A stretch of DNA of 23,909 nucleotides. It comes from Bradymonadales bacterium (GTDB lineage Bacteria; Myxococcota; Bradymonadia; REDH01). The translations under genes and the position numbers were made by a program. The notes under the pieces are model-generated. The model worked only from the letters and a program-made list of their open reading frames with translations. It was not told where the DNA came from and made no database searches. Shown here piece by piece: positions 1 through 7,690 of the stretch (its first letter is position 1; each line of letters begins with the position of its first letter). The stretch is taken from positions 1-23,909 of the forward strand of contig CANKLS010000018.1 of the NCBI GenBank assembly GCA_947483645.1. Direction: 5' to 3'.

Positions 1-840
1 CTCAACCTGGTTGAAGATTATGTGGGCGGCCTCATCTCGGGCGTTATCAGCTTCTTCTTCGACCTGACGGGTCTCGGTGATGTGATCGGCGATGCCCTCA
101 ACGATCTCATCGCGAGCGTTCCCTTCCTGTCTGATATCGTGACCATCGGCCGCGACATCCGAGGCATCATCGCGGAGCTTGAGGTCATCTCGAATCTGAG
201 CATCGGAAAACTCGGGTCGGACTACGAGATTTTCGGCGTCGACAACTGGATTGGGTTGGCGCTCTACTGGCGGCTTGGCTGCACGCCTGCCGACGGGCCG
301 GACTGTGGCCGCATCCCGATCGTTGTGGACGAAGGCTTCGGCGCTCTTCGCGGCGAGTGGACGGGCCGCGTGCTCGGCTACAACCGGCTGGACATCGACC
401 GCCACCCCATCGACTTCGAGTATGGCCGCGTCATCCTCTACGCGCTCGAGTATCTGGTTCTGCCCGCGGTGGTTGGCCGCCCCGGGCCTGTGACGCTGGC
501 GGATCTGATGGCCGAGATCATCAATTGCGATGGCATTGGCGATTTCGTGGCCGGCGGCGACGGCTCCTGCCGCTGCGCGCTGGGCGCCTGCATCTGCGAC
601 AGCGATGTGGAGGGGTTCTGCAACTCCTTCATCTCGCTGACCTTCGGCTCGCTGTTCCGTGGCTTTGTGGATGCGCTTTCGTTCGACGCGGTGCTCGACC
701 TGCGCGGCGGCTGCGAGGTGGTGAATACCGACGACCAGCTCGACATCGATGAACTGGTGAACGGTGAGTATGTGGGCAACATCACCATCAACGGCACGCC
801 GACGCCCTTTGGCGGCACCTTCCGCGGGACGCGGCTGTAG
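1..840 (+). CDS. C-terminal part of a secreted Cys-containing protein, function unknown (5' end outside window)
   Basis: The reading frame is open from the first base to the TAG at 838-840. An internal GTG at 22 could start a 272-residue protein, but the frame continues upstream without a stop and there is no ribosome-binding site before the GTG, so I treat it as a truncated 3' end. The visible part begins with hydrophobic, glycine-rich amphipathic stretches (GLISGVISFFFDLTGLGDVI). It then has two Cys-bearing sections (a CTPADGPDC loop, and CDGIGDF followed by CRCALGACICDSDVEGFC) and ends in a beta-rich tail with NGTPTPFGGTFRG. Paired cysteines suggest an exported, disulfide-bonded envelope protein. 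I recognise no catalytic motif and no named family. The next gene is the tRNA pair, 97 bases downstream, behind its own promoter. Confidence 0.75.
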   Translation, partial: LNLVEDYVGGLISGVISFFFDLTGLGDVIGDALNDLIASVPFLSDIVTIGRDIRGIIAELEVISNLSIGKLGSDYEIFGVDNWIGLALYWRLGCTPADGPDCGRIPIVVDEGFGALRGEWTGRVLGYNRLDIDRHPIDFEYGRVILYALEYLVLPAVVGRPGPVTLADLMAEIINCDGIGDFVAGGDGSCRCALGACICDSDVEGFCNSFISLTFGSLFRGFVDALSFDAVLDLRGGCEVVNTDDQLDIDELVNGEYVGNITINGTPTPFGGTFRGTRL

Positions 841-869
841 CCAAAAGCGCGCCTGCAGGGCGATGGCTC

Positions 870-898
870 TTGACAGGTAGGGCTGATTGGCGTAATCG
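870..898 (+). promoter_or_regulatory. Predicted sigma-70-type promoter of the tRNA-Gln/tRNA-Glu unit
   Basis: A perfect TTGACA -35 (870-875) is followed by a 17-base spacer and TAATCG (893-898) as the -10. Transcription would start near 905, about 30 bases before tRNA-Gln, followed by a C-rich stretch. The -10 is a poor match to TATAAT but resembles the TAGCxx boxes seen at other promoters in this window. Confidence 0.6.
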
Positions 899-936
899 CT
901 CGCTCCCCGTTGCTCCCCTGCCGAGCAAAGGTCTCT

Positions 937-1007
937 TCGGGGATCGTCTAATGGCAGGACTGCGGATTCTGATTCCGCCTATCTAGGTTCGAATCCTAGT
1001 CCCCGAA
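937..1007 (+). tRNA. tRNA-Gln (anticodon CUG)
   Basis: The full cloverleaf can be folded by hand. The acceptor stem is TCGGGGA (937-943) with TCCCCGA (1000-1006), and base 1007 is the A discriminator. The D arm is at 946-960. The anticodon stem is GCGGA/TCCGC around the loop TTCTGAT, with CTG at 969-971. The T arm is CTAGG/CCTAG around TTCGAAT. CCA is not encoded. The tRNA reads CAG codons. It lies 10 bases before tRNA-Glu, so the two are probably processed from one transcript. Confidence 0.95.
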
Positions 1008-1017
1008 CTTACAATTT

Positions 1018-1089
1018 GGCGCGTTCGTCTAGCGGTAAGGACGCCGGCCTCTCACGTCGGTAACACGGGTTCGATTCCCGTACGCGCTA
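1018..1089 (+). tRNA. tRNA-Glu (anticodon CUC)
   Basis: The acceptor stem is GGCGCGT (1018-1024) with ACGCGCT (1082-1088); the first pair is G-U and the discriminator is A1089. The anticodon stem CCGGC/GTCGG holds the loop CTCTCAC with CTC at 1051-1053. The T arm is ACGGG/CCCGT around TTCGATT. CCA is not encoded. The tRNA reads GAG, a favoured Glu codon in a GC-rich genome. The minus-strand gene at 1029-1493 overlaps most of it. Confidence 0.95.
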
Positions 1090-1493
1090 CTTTCTTTCTC
1101 CGTTGAGCCCGGAGCCACTCTCCCATGCGCTTCGCGTTCGAGCGTCTCGGCGAGCAGCTGCCAGCCCGTTGGCGCCAGCACCAGCGTGATGCTCCCCGTC
1201 CCAGCACCCGAGGCGGGCTGGCCGGCGATGCGGCCCGACCAGGCGAAGCGGAAGGTGTAGCCGGCGCGGTCGGCGGTGCGGTCGCGCCAGACCAGCTCGG
1301 AGACGCGGTAGTCCTCGTTGTCGATGGCCGCGAAGTTGGCCGCGAAGGCCCGCTGCACCGCCGCCTTGCCGCGATGCACCGCGCCGGTCGAGAAGGTAAC
1401 GCAGGCCTCGTCATGGATGAGCGGCGCAACCACCTCCCAGCGCTGGCTGCGGAGCGCGGCCTCGTAGGCTGCGGGGAAGGCGTCGAGGTTCAT
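1029..1493 (-). CDS. SnoaL/NTF2-like domain protein whose C-terminus runs into the tRNA-Glu gene
   Basis: This 154-residue ORF starts at ATG 1493. The start overlaps the stop of the upstream minus-strand gene in an ATGA arrangement, which argues for translational coupling. Residues 1 to about 120 look like a SnoaL/DUF4440-type NTF2 fold. It begins with the pattern AYEAALRSQRWEVVAPLIHD, then has HRGKAAVQRAFAANFAA, an EDYRVSELVWRD strand and a closing LAPTGWQLLAETLERE. These small domains bind or turn over diverse ligands, so no substrate can be named. The last 20 or so residues (AYGNRTRVTDVRGRRPYR) are antisense tRNA sequence, so the functional protein probably ends at the NTF2 domain, or the stop has been displaced. 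The fold is fairly clear; the function is not. Confidence 0.65.
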   Translation of the reverse strand: MNLDAFPAAYEAALRSQRWEVVAPLIHDEACVTFSTGAVHRGKAAVQRAFAANFAAIDNEDYRVSELVWRDRTADRAGYTFRFAWSGRIAGQPASGAGTGSITLVLAPTGWQLLAETLEREAHGRVAPGSTEKESSAYGNRTRVTDVRGRRPYR

Positions 1494-1690
1494 GGCTGTC
1501 GCTTCAGCAGGACCTCGCCATCAGACCAGGCGGTCTGTTGGTAGAGGCGGAGGCAGGGACCCTCAATGCGGGTGGTCTGGTCGAGCGGCGCGCCGAGCGC
1601 ATTACGGTCGGTGACCCGGAGTTCGAGGCTGCCCGACCAGCGGCCTACCAGCGAACTGTAGTAGCGAAGGGCGGGCGGTGCGTCGGGCAT
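1490..1690 (-). CDS. Small protein of 66 residues, possible remnant of a larger beta-rich protein
   Basis: I chose ATG 1690 because the protein-like composition begins there. The open frame further upstream (to 1978) is Arg/Pro-rich and overlaps the HEAT gene on the other strand. There is no good Shine-Dalgarno sequence before 1690. The product begins ALRYYSSLVGRWSGSLELRV and ends in TTRIEGPCLRLYQQTAWSDG plus a short basic tail. It looks like the first strand of a lipocalin-like barrel joined directly to a last pair of strands. From memory only, longer proteins with similar ends have about 100 residues in between, so this may be an internally deleted relative. Its TGA overlaps the start of the SnoaL-like gene. 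Confidence 0.45.
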   Translation of the reverse strand: MPDAPPALRYYSSLVGRWSGSLELRVTDRNALGAPLDQTTRIEGPCLRLYQQTAWSDGEVLLKRQP

Positions 1691-1812
1691 GGAGACTCGG
1701 GAGGTTGAAGGTACCCGTCTAGTCCCGTCGATAACCGCGGGAAAGCGGCGCGGAGCAGGGCGAAGGCGAAAGGGCCGCGAGGCGTGCGGGAATCTCCGGG
1801 CCGGCCGGTTCC

Positions 1813-1841
1813 TTGACACTGATTGACCCCCTCGATAGCCG
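1813..1841 (+). promoter_or_regulatory. Predicted promoter of the HEAT-repeat gene block
   Basis: TTGACA at 1813-1818, a 17-base spacer and TAGCCG at 1836-1841. A start near 1848 would give a leader of about 40 bases before ATG 1890. The perfect -35 and the TAGC-type -10 match other candidate promoters here. Confidence 0.5.
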
Positions 1842-1889
1842 CGCGGAGCAGTTCTACCGCGTGCCGTTGAGCCCTGAACCCCCGAAGAG

Positions 1890-4208
1890 ATGATGGTTGG
1901 AACCTTTCGCACCCGTCTGATGGCCCTCGTCGCGCTGCTCGTCTTTCTGCCGCTTGCGCAGGTCGAGGCGCAGCTCAACGAAACAGGCGTGGTTTACGCG
2001 CTCACGCCACAGAACTTTGGCAGCTCGCAGCAGTTCGTGCTTGTCCCCATGCCCACCGACGCCGTTCGGACCGATGTGCCCATTCAGTCGGCGGTGCCGG
2101 CGGCCTTCGGGGTGCTCCGCGACGCCAAGGGGGTAACCTATGGCAACAGCAGCCTGCGCATGACCGATGCTGACCTGAGGCAGAAGCAGGTTGCCGTGAT
2201 GATCGACCCCGCTGTGGCCGAGTATGCGGGCGTGATTCAGGCGGAGACGGTCTACACCTTCACGCAGCTGGGGCTGGAGAAGGTGGTCTTTCCGGGCCAT
2301 CACGACAAGGGGCTGACGCGGGCCGATGTGGCCTATGCCGCCTACCGTCAGCAGGTGCCCTTCTGGCAGGCGCTCCCGCCCGCAAAGATCTTCCAGAGCG
2401 ACATCGTGATGGCCGACCGGTCGCTGCTGGATTCGACCAGCTTCTACGCGCGGCTGGCAGATGGCGATGCAAAGCTGAAGGCGGCGGCGCTCGAGCTGCT
2501 CGCGAGCCGTCAGACCCCGGAGGTGATGGCCGGCCTTGGAGCCATCCAGTCACTCTCCTTGGCCGGCTTTGAGTCGAAGGCCGCGCCGCTCCTCAAGCAT
2601 CCCGACCCGGCCGTTCGCGACACCACGCTCCGGGCCCTTGCAACCAGCCGCGTTCCGGCAGGTTGGGACCTCATCGCGAGTATGCTCGACACCGAGCCCG
2701 AGCCGGTGCTGCGGAACATGATTGCCGGCATGCTCAAGGAGAGCCCGCTGCTGCCCTACCGGCTGCTCGAGGTCTTCTTTCGGTCGCGCTCGGGCGACCT
2801 CGGCGTGCGGCTCGAAGGGATCGCCGAACTGGCGAAGAATGGCGATGCACGGGTCGCGCCCGAACTGGTGGCCTACCTGGCTGCGCCGGAGCCCGAGATT
2901 GCGGCTGCCGCGGTCGATGCCCTTCATGTTGCCAAGAACTGGGGCGCGCTGATGGCGGCCATGAACGAGCAGAAACTGCCCGACGAGGTGCGGCTCGCCG
3001 CGGCGACCGCGGTGGGCGCCGATGGTCCGACCGCGAACCGGGCGACAGCGATGGAGTTCCGCGCCTTCCTGCTCGTGGGTGCTCCGGCCGTTGGGACGAT
3101 GGAGGCCATCGAGGGGCTGCAGGGGAACGACCCGCGCGGGGCGCTCGAGCGTTTCCTTGGCCATCCTACCATGGCGGTTCGGACCCGCGCCGCCGAGCTG
3201 CTTGCCGCGCGAAAGTCGGCGGCATCGCTGCCTGCGCTCGTGGCTGCGGTGAAGCAGAACGCCGAGAATGCATCGGTGCTGACGGCGCTCGATGAGTCGA
3301 TCTACGCCATCACCCTCTCGCAGGCGATTGGCGGGATCACCGCGCAGGCCAGTGGCAAAGACGACCTGCTCCGACGGGCCGCCTACCGGGCGCTCGGTGC
3401 GCTCGCTGCGGCGGGCAAGGCAAACGCGGGGGTCATCGACCGGCTGAAGGCCGGTCTCACCGACGCCTCACCTGGCATCCGTGGTGCATCAGCGCGGGCG
3501 CTCGCTGCGACCCGAACGCCGGAGGCCTTTGAGGCGATTCTCGCGCTGCAGGACGACCCGAAGCCCGCCGTCGTGGGCGACCTGGCGCTCGCGCTCGGCA
3601 GCTTCAGCGATGCGGCGATTGTGGAGAAGGCAAAGGAGATTCTGGTGGGCTTCCTGCAGTCGGGCGAGCCCGAGGTTGCGGCCGGCGCGCTCGACTCGAT
3701 TGGTCTGCTCGGCTTTTCGAAGCTGCTCCCCGTTGCGCTCGAAAAGGTGTCGCACCCCGACGGTCGTGTGCGGGCTGCGGCGATTCGGGCAGCCTCGCTG
3801 CTCGCCGACAACGCTTCGACCCGTTCGGTGCTCAATGCCATCATCGGCCGCCTGCGCGATGAGGAGCTCTCGAATCAGGTGCTCGCGGCAACGCTGCTCG
3901 GCAAGTTCAGCAACGACAACGCGGTGCTCGGCCTCTCGCAGGCGGTGAACGAGCCGATCCCCGAGCTCCGCTTCGCGACCATCGCAGCGCTCGGTGCGAC
4001 CCGCCACCCCGGTGCAGCGAATGTGCTGCTGGCGCTCTTTGACGACAACGATCGCGAGATCCGGCTGGCTGCTGCCACCGCGATGGGCAAGCTGGCGCTG
4101 AAGTCGACGCTGCAGGACCTTGATGCTGCGGCAGGAAGGGCGGCAGACCCGGCGACTGCAGAGGCCATCCGCAAGGCCATCGAGACCGTCAAGCAGACGG
4201 GACGATGA
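1890..4208 (+). CDS. Exported HEAT-repeat protein
   Basis: The product is 772 residues long, starting at ATG 1890 (a second ATG at 1893 is equally possible). Residues 1-27 form a typical signal peptide: basic TFRTR, a hydrophobic run, and cleavage after VEA. Residues about 28-180 form a non-repeat N-terminal region. From about residue 185 to the end there are tandem paired helices of roughly 30-35 residues with the HEAT/PBS-lyase-like pattern (DPAVRDTTLRALA, DGRVRAAAIRAASLLAD, DREIRLAAATAMGKLA). Such arrays are scaffolds for protein-protein contact. The signal peptide places it in the periplasm or at the envelope. The stop overlaps the start of the DUF192 lipoprotein (ATGA), so the two are co-translated. 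No catalytic residues are apparent. Confidence 0.85.
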   Translation: MMVGTFRTRLMALVALLVFLPLAQVEAQLNETGVVYALTPQNFGSSQQFVLVPMPTDAVRTDVPIQSAVPAAFGVLRDAKGVTYGNSSLRMTDADLRQKQVAVMIDPAVAEYAGVIQAETVYTFTQLGLEKVVFPGHHDKGLTRADVAYAAYRQQVPFWQALPPAKIFQSDIVMADRSLLDSTSFYARLADGDAKLKAAALELLASRQTPEVMAGLGAIQSLSLAGFESKAAPLLKHPDPAVRDTTLRALATSRVPAGWDLIASMLDTEPEPVLRNMIAGMLKESPLLPYRLLEVFFRSRSGDLGVRLEGIAELAKNGDARVAPELVAYLAAPEPEIAAAAVDALHVAKNWGALMAAMNEQKLPDEVRLAAATAVGADGPTANRATAMEFRAFLLVGAPAVGTMEAIEGLQGNDPRGALERFLGHPTMAVRTRAAELLAARKSAASLPALVAAVKQNAENASVLTALDESIYAITLSQAIGGITAQASGKDDLLRRAAYRALGALAAAGKANAGVIDRLKAGLTDASPGIRGASARALAATRTPEAFEAILALQDDPKPAVVGDLALALGSFSDAAIVEKAKEILVGFLQSGEPEVAAGALDSIGLLGFSKLLPVALEKVSHPDGRVRAAAIRAASLLADNASTRSVLNAIIGRLRDEELSNQVLAATLLGKFSNDNAVLGLSQAVNEPIPELRFATIAALGATRHPGAANVLLALFDDNDREIRLAAATAMGKLALKSTLQDLDAAAGRAADPATAEAIRKAIETVKQTGR

Positions 4209-4879
4209 GGCAGCGGGCGCTGCTGCTCGCCTGCACGCTTGCGGCCAGCGGCTGCTCCCGTGCCGATGCTCCTGCGCCGTCGAAGGCTGTGGACTCGCCC
4301 GCCGCCGTTCAACCCGTGGCGCCGCCTGTGGCTGCAGCGCCGGCGAAGGCCGCTACGCTCGCGGAGCGCTACCCCGAGTGGCCCACAGGCGGAAGCTGTA
4401 CCGACGATCGGACCTGCGCGGGTGCGCTGCGCTGCCAAGAGGGGCGCTGCGACTTCCCGCAGGCGATGACAGGCCGCGCGACCGGTGAGACGGCCTCGCT
4501 CACCGTGCTCGGTGCGAAGGGCGGTGATCGGTTTGAGCTCGAGGTGGCCGATGAACCCTGGGAGGAGATGCGGGGCCTCATGTTCCGTCGCGAGATGGCG
4601 AAGGGCTGGGGGATGATCTTTGTCTTTGCCAACGAGGCGCCGCGGAGCTTCTGGATGAAGAACACGGTGATGGCGCTCGACATGATTTTCGTGCGGGCCG
4701 ACGGGGTGGTCGATTCGGTTGTCGCGGCCGCCGAGCCGTTGACGCTCACGCCGCGCCGTTCGACGGGGCCGGCAACCTATGTGGTGGAGCTGGCATCGGG
4801 CGTTGCGGATCTCTCGGGCATCGAGCCCGGCGTGCGTTTGGCGTTCGACAACCTGCCCGCGGGGAAGGTTGCGGAGTGA
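4205..4879 (+). CDS. Lipoprotein with a Cys-rich segment and a DUF192 domain
   Basis: The product has 224 residues and starts at ATG 4205, overlapping the upstream TGA. The N-terminus is a lipoprotein signal with lipobox LAASGC (Cys17). A Pro/Ala-rich linker follows, then a four-cysteine segment around residues 65-82 (C-TDDRT-C-AGALR-C-QEGR-C). Residues about 98-215 are a DUF192 (PF02643) domain with its hallmark blocks: RGLMFRREM, GMIFVF, RSFWMKNTVMALDMIFV, a strand rich in V/A, and a final strand with VVEL then G. DUF192 proteins are small beta-barrel proteins without a firmly assigned general function. The Cys segment fused ahead of it is a style common in Myxococcota-like envelope proteins. 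It lies between the HEAT protein and the membrane metallopeptidase in a tight block. Confidence 0.85.
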   Translation: MRQRALLLACTLAASGCSRADAPAPSKAVDSPAAVQPVAPPVAAAPAKAATLAERYPEWPTGGSCTDDRTCAGALRCQEGRCDFPQAMTGRATGETASLTVLGAKGGDRFELEVADEPWEEMRGLMFRREMAKGWGMIFVFANEAPRSFWMKNTVMALDMIFVRADGVVDSVVAAAEPLTLTPRRSTGPATYVVELASGVADLSGIEPGVRLAFDNLPAGKVAE

Positions 4880-7148
4880 GGCGCTGAGAGGCGCGGCGAG
4901 CCGTCTCGGGCTGCCGGGCTGGGGCGCGCTGCTTGCTGTCGTCGCGGCCCAGTTCGTGCCGCTGACGCAGCTCCTCGGCTATGAGTTCTCGACGCTCTGC
5001 GGCCTGCTCACCGTCTGGCTCGGGGTGCCCTGGCTCATCGCGCGTCGCGCGCAGTGGTGGGAGAGCGAGCGGGTCTGGCGGTCTTGGTTTGCGGCGATGC
5101 GGCCGCTCGCGTTGGCGCTCCTCGCCGCGGGTCTGCTCAGTGCGCTCAATGCGCTGCGTGTGCAGAACTGCGACCTGGCGGCGGGCGGCTGGATCTTCCT
5201 CTGGCTGGCACTCGGCGCGGTGCCGACGGCGGCTGCGCTGGCGCTGGTGAGCGTGGCAGCCCGCCCAGGCCGGAGCGCCCATGCGGTAGCGCTGACGGTG
5301 GTCGCGGCCTCCTACGCCGCGACGCTGCTCTTCCTCGCGACGCAGCCGGCCATCACCGCCTACAACAGCTTCTTCGGCTACTTCGCCGGCTCCATCTACG
5401 ACGAGGCGCTGCAGCCCGTTTCTACCCATGCCTGGTTCCGCGCCTACACGCTCTCAGCGGCGGTCGCGGCGGTCGGCTTTGTGGTGTTGCGGGGCCTCCA
5501 TCGGGCGCAAGACAGGGCGCTCTTCGCACTTGCCGCGGCGAGCGCGATGACCCTGTTTGCCTATCGGGGCGAGCTCGGCCTCGAGCGGAGCCGCGCCTAT
5601 GTGGAGCGGGCGCTCGGCGGCCGGATGGAGACGGCCCATTTTGAGATCTTCTTTGATGCCGGCGCGCTCGATGCGACCGCGCGCAAACTGCTCGCTTCGG
5701 ACCACGAGGCCCGCTTTGAAGAGATCCGGCGGGTGCTCGGGGTAGAGGCGCCCGCGCAGAAACTGCGGTCGTTCGTCTATGCGAACCGGGAGCAGAAGGG
5801 GGCACTGATGGGGGCCCGCAACACGCTCTTTGCCAAGGTCTGGCTGGGCGAGATGCAGATCCTCTGGGGCGGCCTCGGCGACAGCATGTTGGCCCACGAA
5901 CTCACCCACCTGATGCTGGCGCAGAGCGCGGGCAACTGGACAGGGCTGCCGACCCGTTTCGGGTTGCCGCTCAACGGGGTGCTTGAGGGCATTGCGAACG
6001 CGGTGGAGTGGTCGGCGGAGGAGCGCGACGACCATGCCTGGTCGGCGGCCATCGTGCGGCTCGGAAAGGGTGTGCCGGTTGCGGAGCTGATGACGCCGAC
6101 AGGGTTCTGGAGCCGGTCGGGCGACACGGTCTACACGCTGTCTGGGTCGTTCATCCGCTGGCTCATGGAGACACGGGGTGCGGCCCGCTTTTTGGAGGTC
6201 TATCGGAGCGGCGACCCGGTGGCGGCCTACGGGGCAGATTGGGCAGCGCTTGAGACTGGCTGGCGGGCGTTTCTATCGGCCTATCCGCTCACCGCGGACG
6301 AACTCGATGCTGCATCGTTTCGCTTCGACCGGCCCAGCGTGTTTGAGAAGCGGTGCGCCAGAACCATCGCGAGCCGGTTCGAGGAGGCCTCTTCAAAGAT
6401 CTCGCAGGGCGCAGATGCCGCGGCCGCCACCTGCCTAGAGCAGATCCTGGCCGACGACCCATCGAACCTGCTCTACAAGATGCGGGTCGCCGGGCTGCTG
6501 CGGCGGGCGGGTGCGGCGCAGCGGGCGGAGGCGCTCACGCTCGAGGTCGCAGGCGATCAACGGGCGACACGGGCGCAGCGCGGCGACGCCAAGCGCACCG
6601 CGGGCGATCTTGCGTGGGGACGCGGTGAGACGGCGGCAGCGCAGCGGCTCTTTGAGGAGGCGCTCTCGCTCACGCCGGGGAGCGGCGGTCGACGGGCGCT
6701 GGGTGTACGGCTGCAGGCGCTGGCCGAGGCCACGGATCGGCCTCGCGCGGCAGAGGCAATCCGTCGTTATCTGGGGGCGGAGGGCCCTGCGCTGGCCATC
6801 TCTGCCCTGGAGTTGGGCGAGGCCGTGGCGACGGAGAAGAGCCAGGTTGCCCGCTACCTGCTGGCGGTGCGGTTGCTGCAGCTCGAGGCGAGTGCTGCCA
6901 CCGAACGGCTCGCCGCAGAAGCGCTCGTTGCAGAGCATGACCCTGCGCGGGCCTCCTTCCTGCTCCGCGTTCAGGGCCGCTATCTGGCGCGCAACGGGGC
7001 GGCAAAGCAGGCCTGTGAGGTCTGGTCGAAGGTGGCTTCGGCGGCTCCGAAGGGGAGCGAGGGCGCGGTCGAGGCGACGATGTGGATGGGGCGTTGTGAG
7101 GCGGGAACCCTCCCGAACCTTGACGCGCCCCCGAGCGAGTGGGAATAG
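4869..7148 (+). CDS. Polytopic membrane protein with HELTH metallopeptidase-like domain and TPR-like tail
   Basis: I place the start at TTG 4869, which overlaps the DUF192 gene by 11 bases and follows a purine-rich GGGGAAGG; this gives 759 residues. The longer frame from ATG 4779 would overlap by 101 bases and add a non-membrane, Arg/Trp-rich stretch that looks like a shadow frame. Residues about 17-235 contain roughly six hydrophobic segments. Residues 255-470 form a peptidase-MA-like domain with HELTH at 343-347 and a downstream Glu (E373 in LEGIANA), the layout of a gluzincin zinc site (two His plus Glu). Residues about 500-750 are helical Ala/Arg/Leu-rich repeats resembling TPR/SEL units. 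Likely role: an inner-membrane protease or protease-like assembly factor with an external catalytic domain. The substrate is unknown. Confidence 0.8.
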   Translation: MRSEALRGAASRLGLPGWGALLAVVAAQFVPLTQLLGYEFSTLCGLLTVWLGVPWLIARRAQWWESERVWRSWFAAMRPLALALLAAGLLSALNALRVQNCDLAAGGWIFLWLALGAVPTAAALALVSVAARPGRSAHAVALTVVAASYAATLLFLATQPAITAYNSFFGYFAGSIYDEALQPVSTHAWFRAYTLSAAVAAVGFVVLRGLHRAQDRALFALAAASAMTLFAYRGELGLERSRAYVERALGGRMETAHFEIFFDAGALDATARKLLASDHEARFEEIRRVLGVEAPAQKLRSFVYANREQKGALMGARNTLFAKVWLGEMQILWGGLGDSMLAHELTHLMLAQSAGNWTGLPTRFGLPLNGVLEGIANAVEWSAEERDDHAWSAAIVRLGKGVPVAELMTPTGFWSRSGDTVYTLSGSFIRWLMETRGAARFLEVYRSGDPVAAYGADWAALETGWRAFLSAYPLTADELDAASFRFDRPSVFEKRCARTIASRFEEASSKISQGADAAAATCLEQILADDPSNLLYKMRVAGLLRRAGAAQRAEALTLEVAGDQRATRAQRGDAKRTAGDLAWGRGETAAAQRLFEEALSLTPGSGGRRALGVRLQALAEATDRPRAAEAIRRYLGAEGPALAISALELGEAVATEKSQVARYLLAVRLLQLEASAATERLAAEALVAEHDPARASFLLRVQGRYLARNGAAKQACEVWSKVASAAPKGSEGAVEATMWMGRCEAGTLPNLDAPPSEWE

Positions 7149-7201
7149 GGGAGGCAGGGCGCTGGTTCGCCCCTCCTACCTGCCTTCGTTGAGAGGACTC
7201 C

Positions 7202-7690
7202 TTGCGCGCGATCTTGGCCCCTGCCGTTGCTCTGTTCCTCTGTGTCGGCTGCGGTGCCGGCAACATCGAGAGCCGTATTGTTTCGCCCGAACTGGAGCTG
7301 GAGCGTACCGATGACAACGCCGCCATCGTGGAGGTCATGGAGGCCTACGCCAAGGCCATCGAGTCTCGTGACTTCGACTCGGTCTCCAAGATGCTCTCCA
7401 ATGACTATTATGAGAACGCCGGGACGACCGACCGCACGGAGGATGACTACGGTCTGGCGGGCATCAAGAAGCTCTTCACCACGCTGGGCGACCATGTGAA
7501 AGAGGTTCGCGTTGAGGTGACCATCCGTGATCTCTCCGTCGAGGGCGACCGGGGCCGCGTGGTCTTCGATTATGCGCTCACGATGCTCTATGATGTGGGC
7601 GGCGAAGAGCGGTGGCAGACCGCACGCGATGTGAACCAGGTTGAGCTGCGCCGCGAGGGCGAAAGCTGGCTCATCCTGAGTGGCATCTAG
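7202..7690 (+). CDS. NTF2-like (SnoaL/DUF4440-type) lipoprotein
   Basis: The product has 162 residues and starts at TTG 7202, preceded by GAGAGGA at 7191-7197. The start is fixed by the lipoprotein signal that follows directly (AILAPAVALFLCVGC, lipidated Cys17). Residues about 38-160 have the NTF2-like layout: helix IVEVMEAYAKAIESRDFDSV, the YYENAG turn, a second helix, and strands VRVEVTIRDLSVEGDRGRVV, FDYALTMLYDV and a final WLILSGI. In exported proteins this fold is often a ligand-binding or protein-docking domain; none of the usual catalytic residues can be assigned. The gene overlaps the next one by 11 bases and follows the membrane peptidase gene by 53 bases. Confidence 0.85.
   Translation: MRAILAPAVALFLCVGCGAGNIESRIVSPELELERTDDNAAIVEVMEAYAKAIESRDFDSVSKMLSNDYYENAGTTDRTEDDYGLAGIKKLFTTLGDHVKEVRVEVTIRDLSVEGDRGRVVFDYALTMLYDVGGEERWQTARDVNQVELRREGESWLILSGI

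Noticed and set aside
850..862. Hairpin with CCTGCAGG after the first gene
   Set aside because: Only a 4-bp stem and no T-run, so not a credible terminator.
1691..1978. Upstream extension of the 66-residue minus-strand gene
   Set aside because: The added residues are Arg/Pro/Ser-rich and overlap the start of the HEAT gene. It looks like a shadow frame.
4779..4868. An earlier start for the membrane metallopeptidase
   Set aside because: It would overlap the DUF192 gene by 101 bases and add a Trp/Arg-rich stretch. The TTG at 4869 is a better boundary.
7154..7180. A third copy of the chaperone promoter element before the NTF2 lipoprotein gene
   Set aside because: CTACC followed by a CTTCG tract is present, but no TTTGACA occurs at the required distance.
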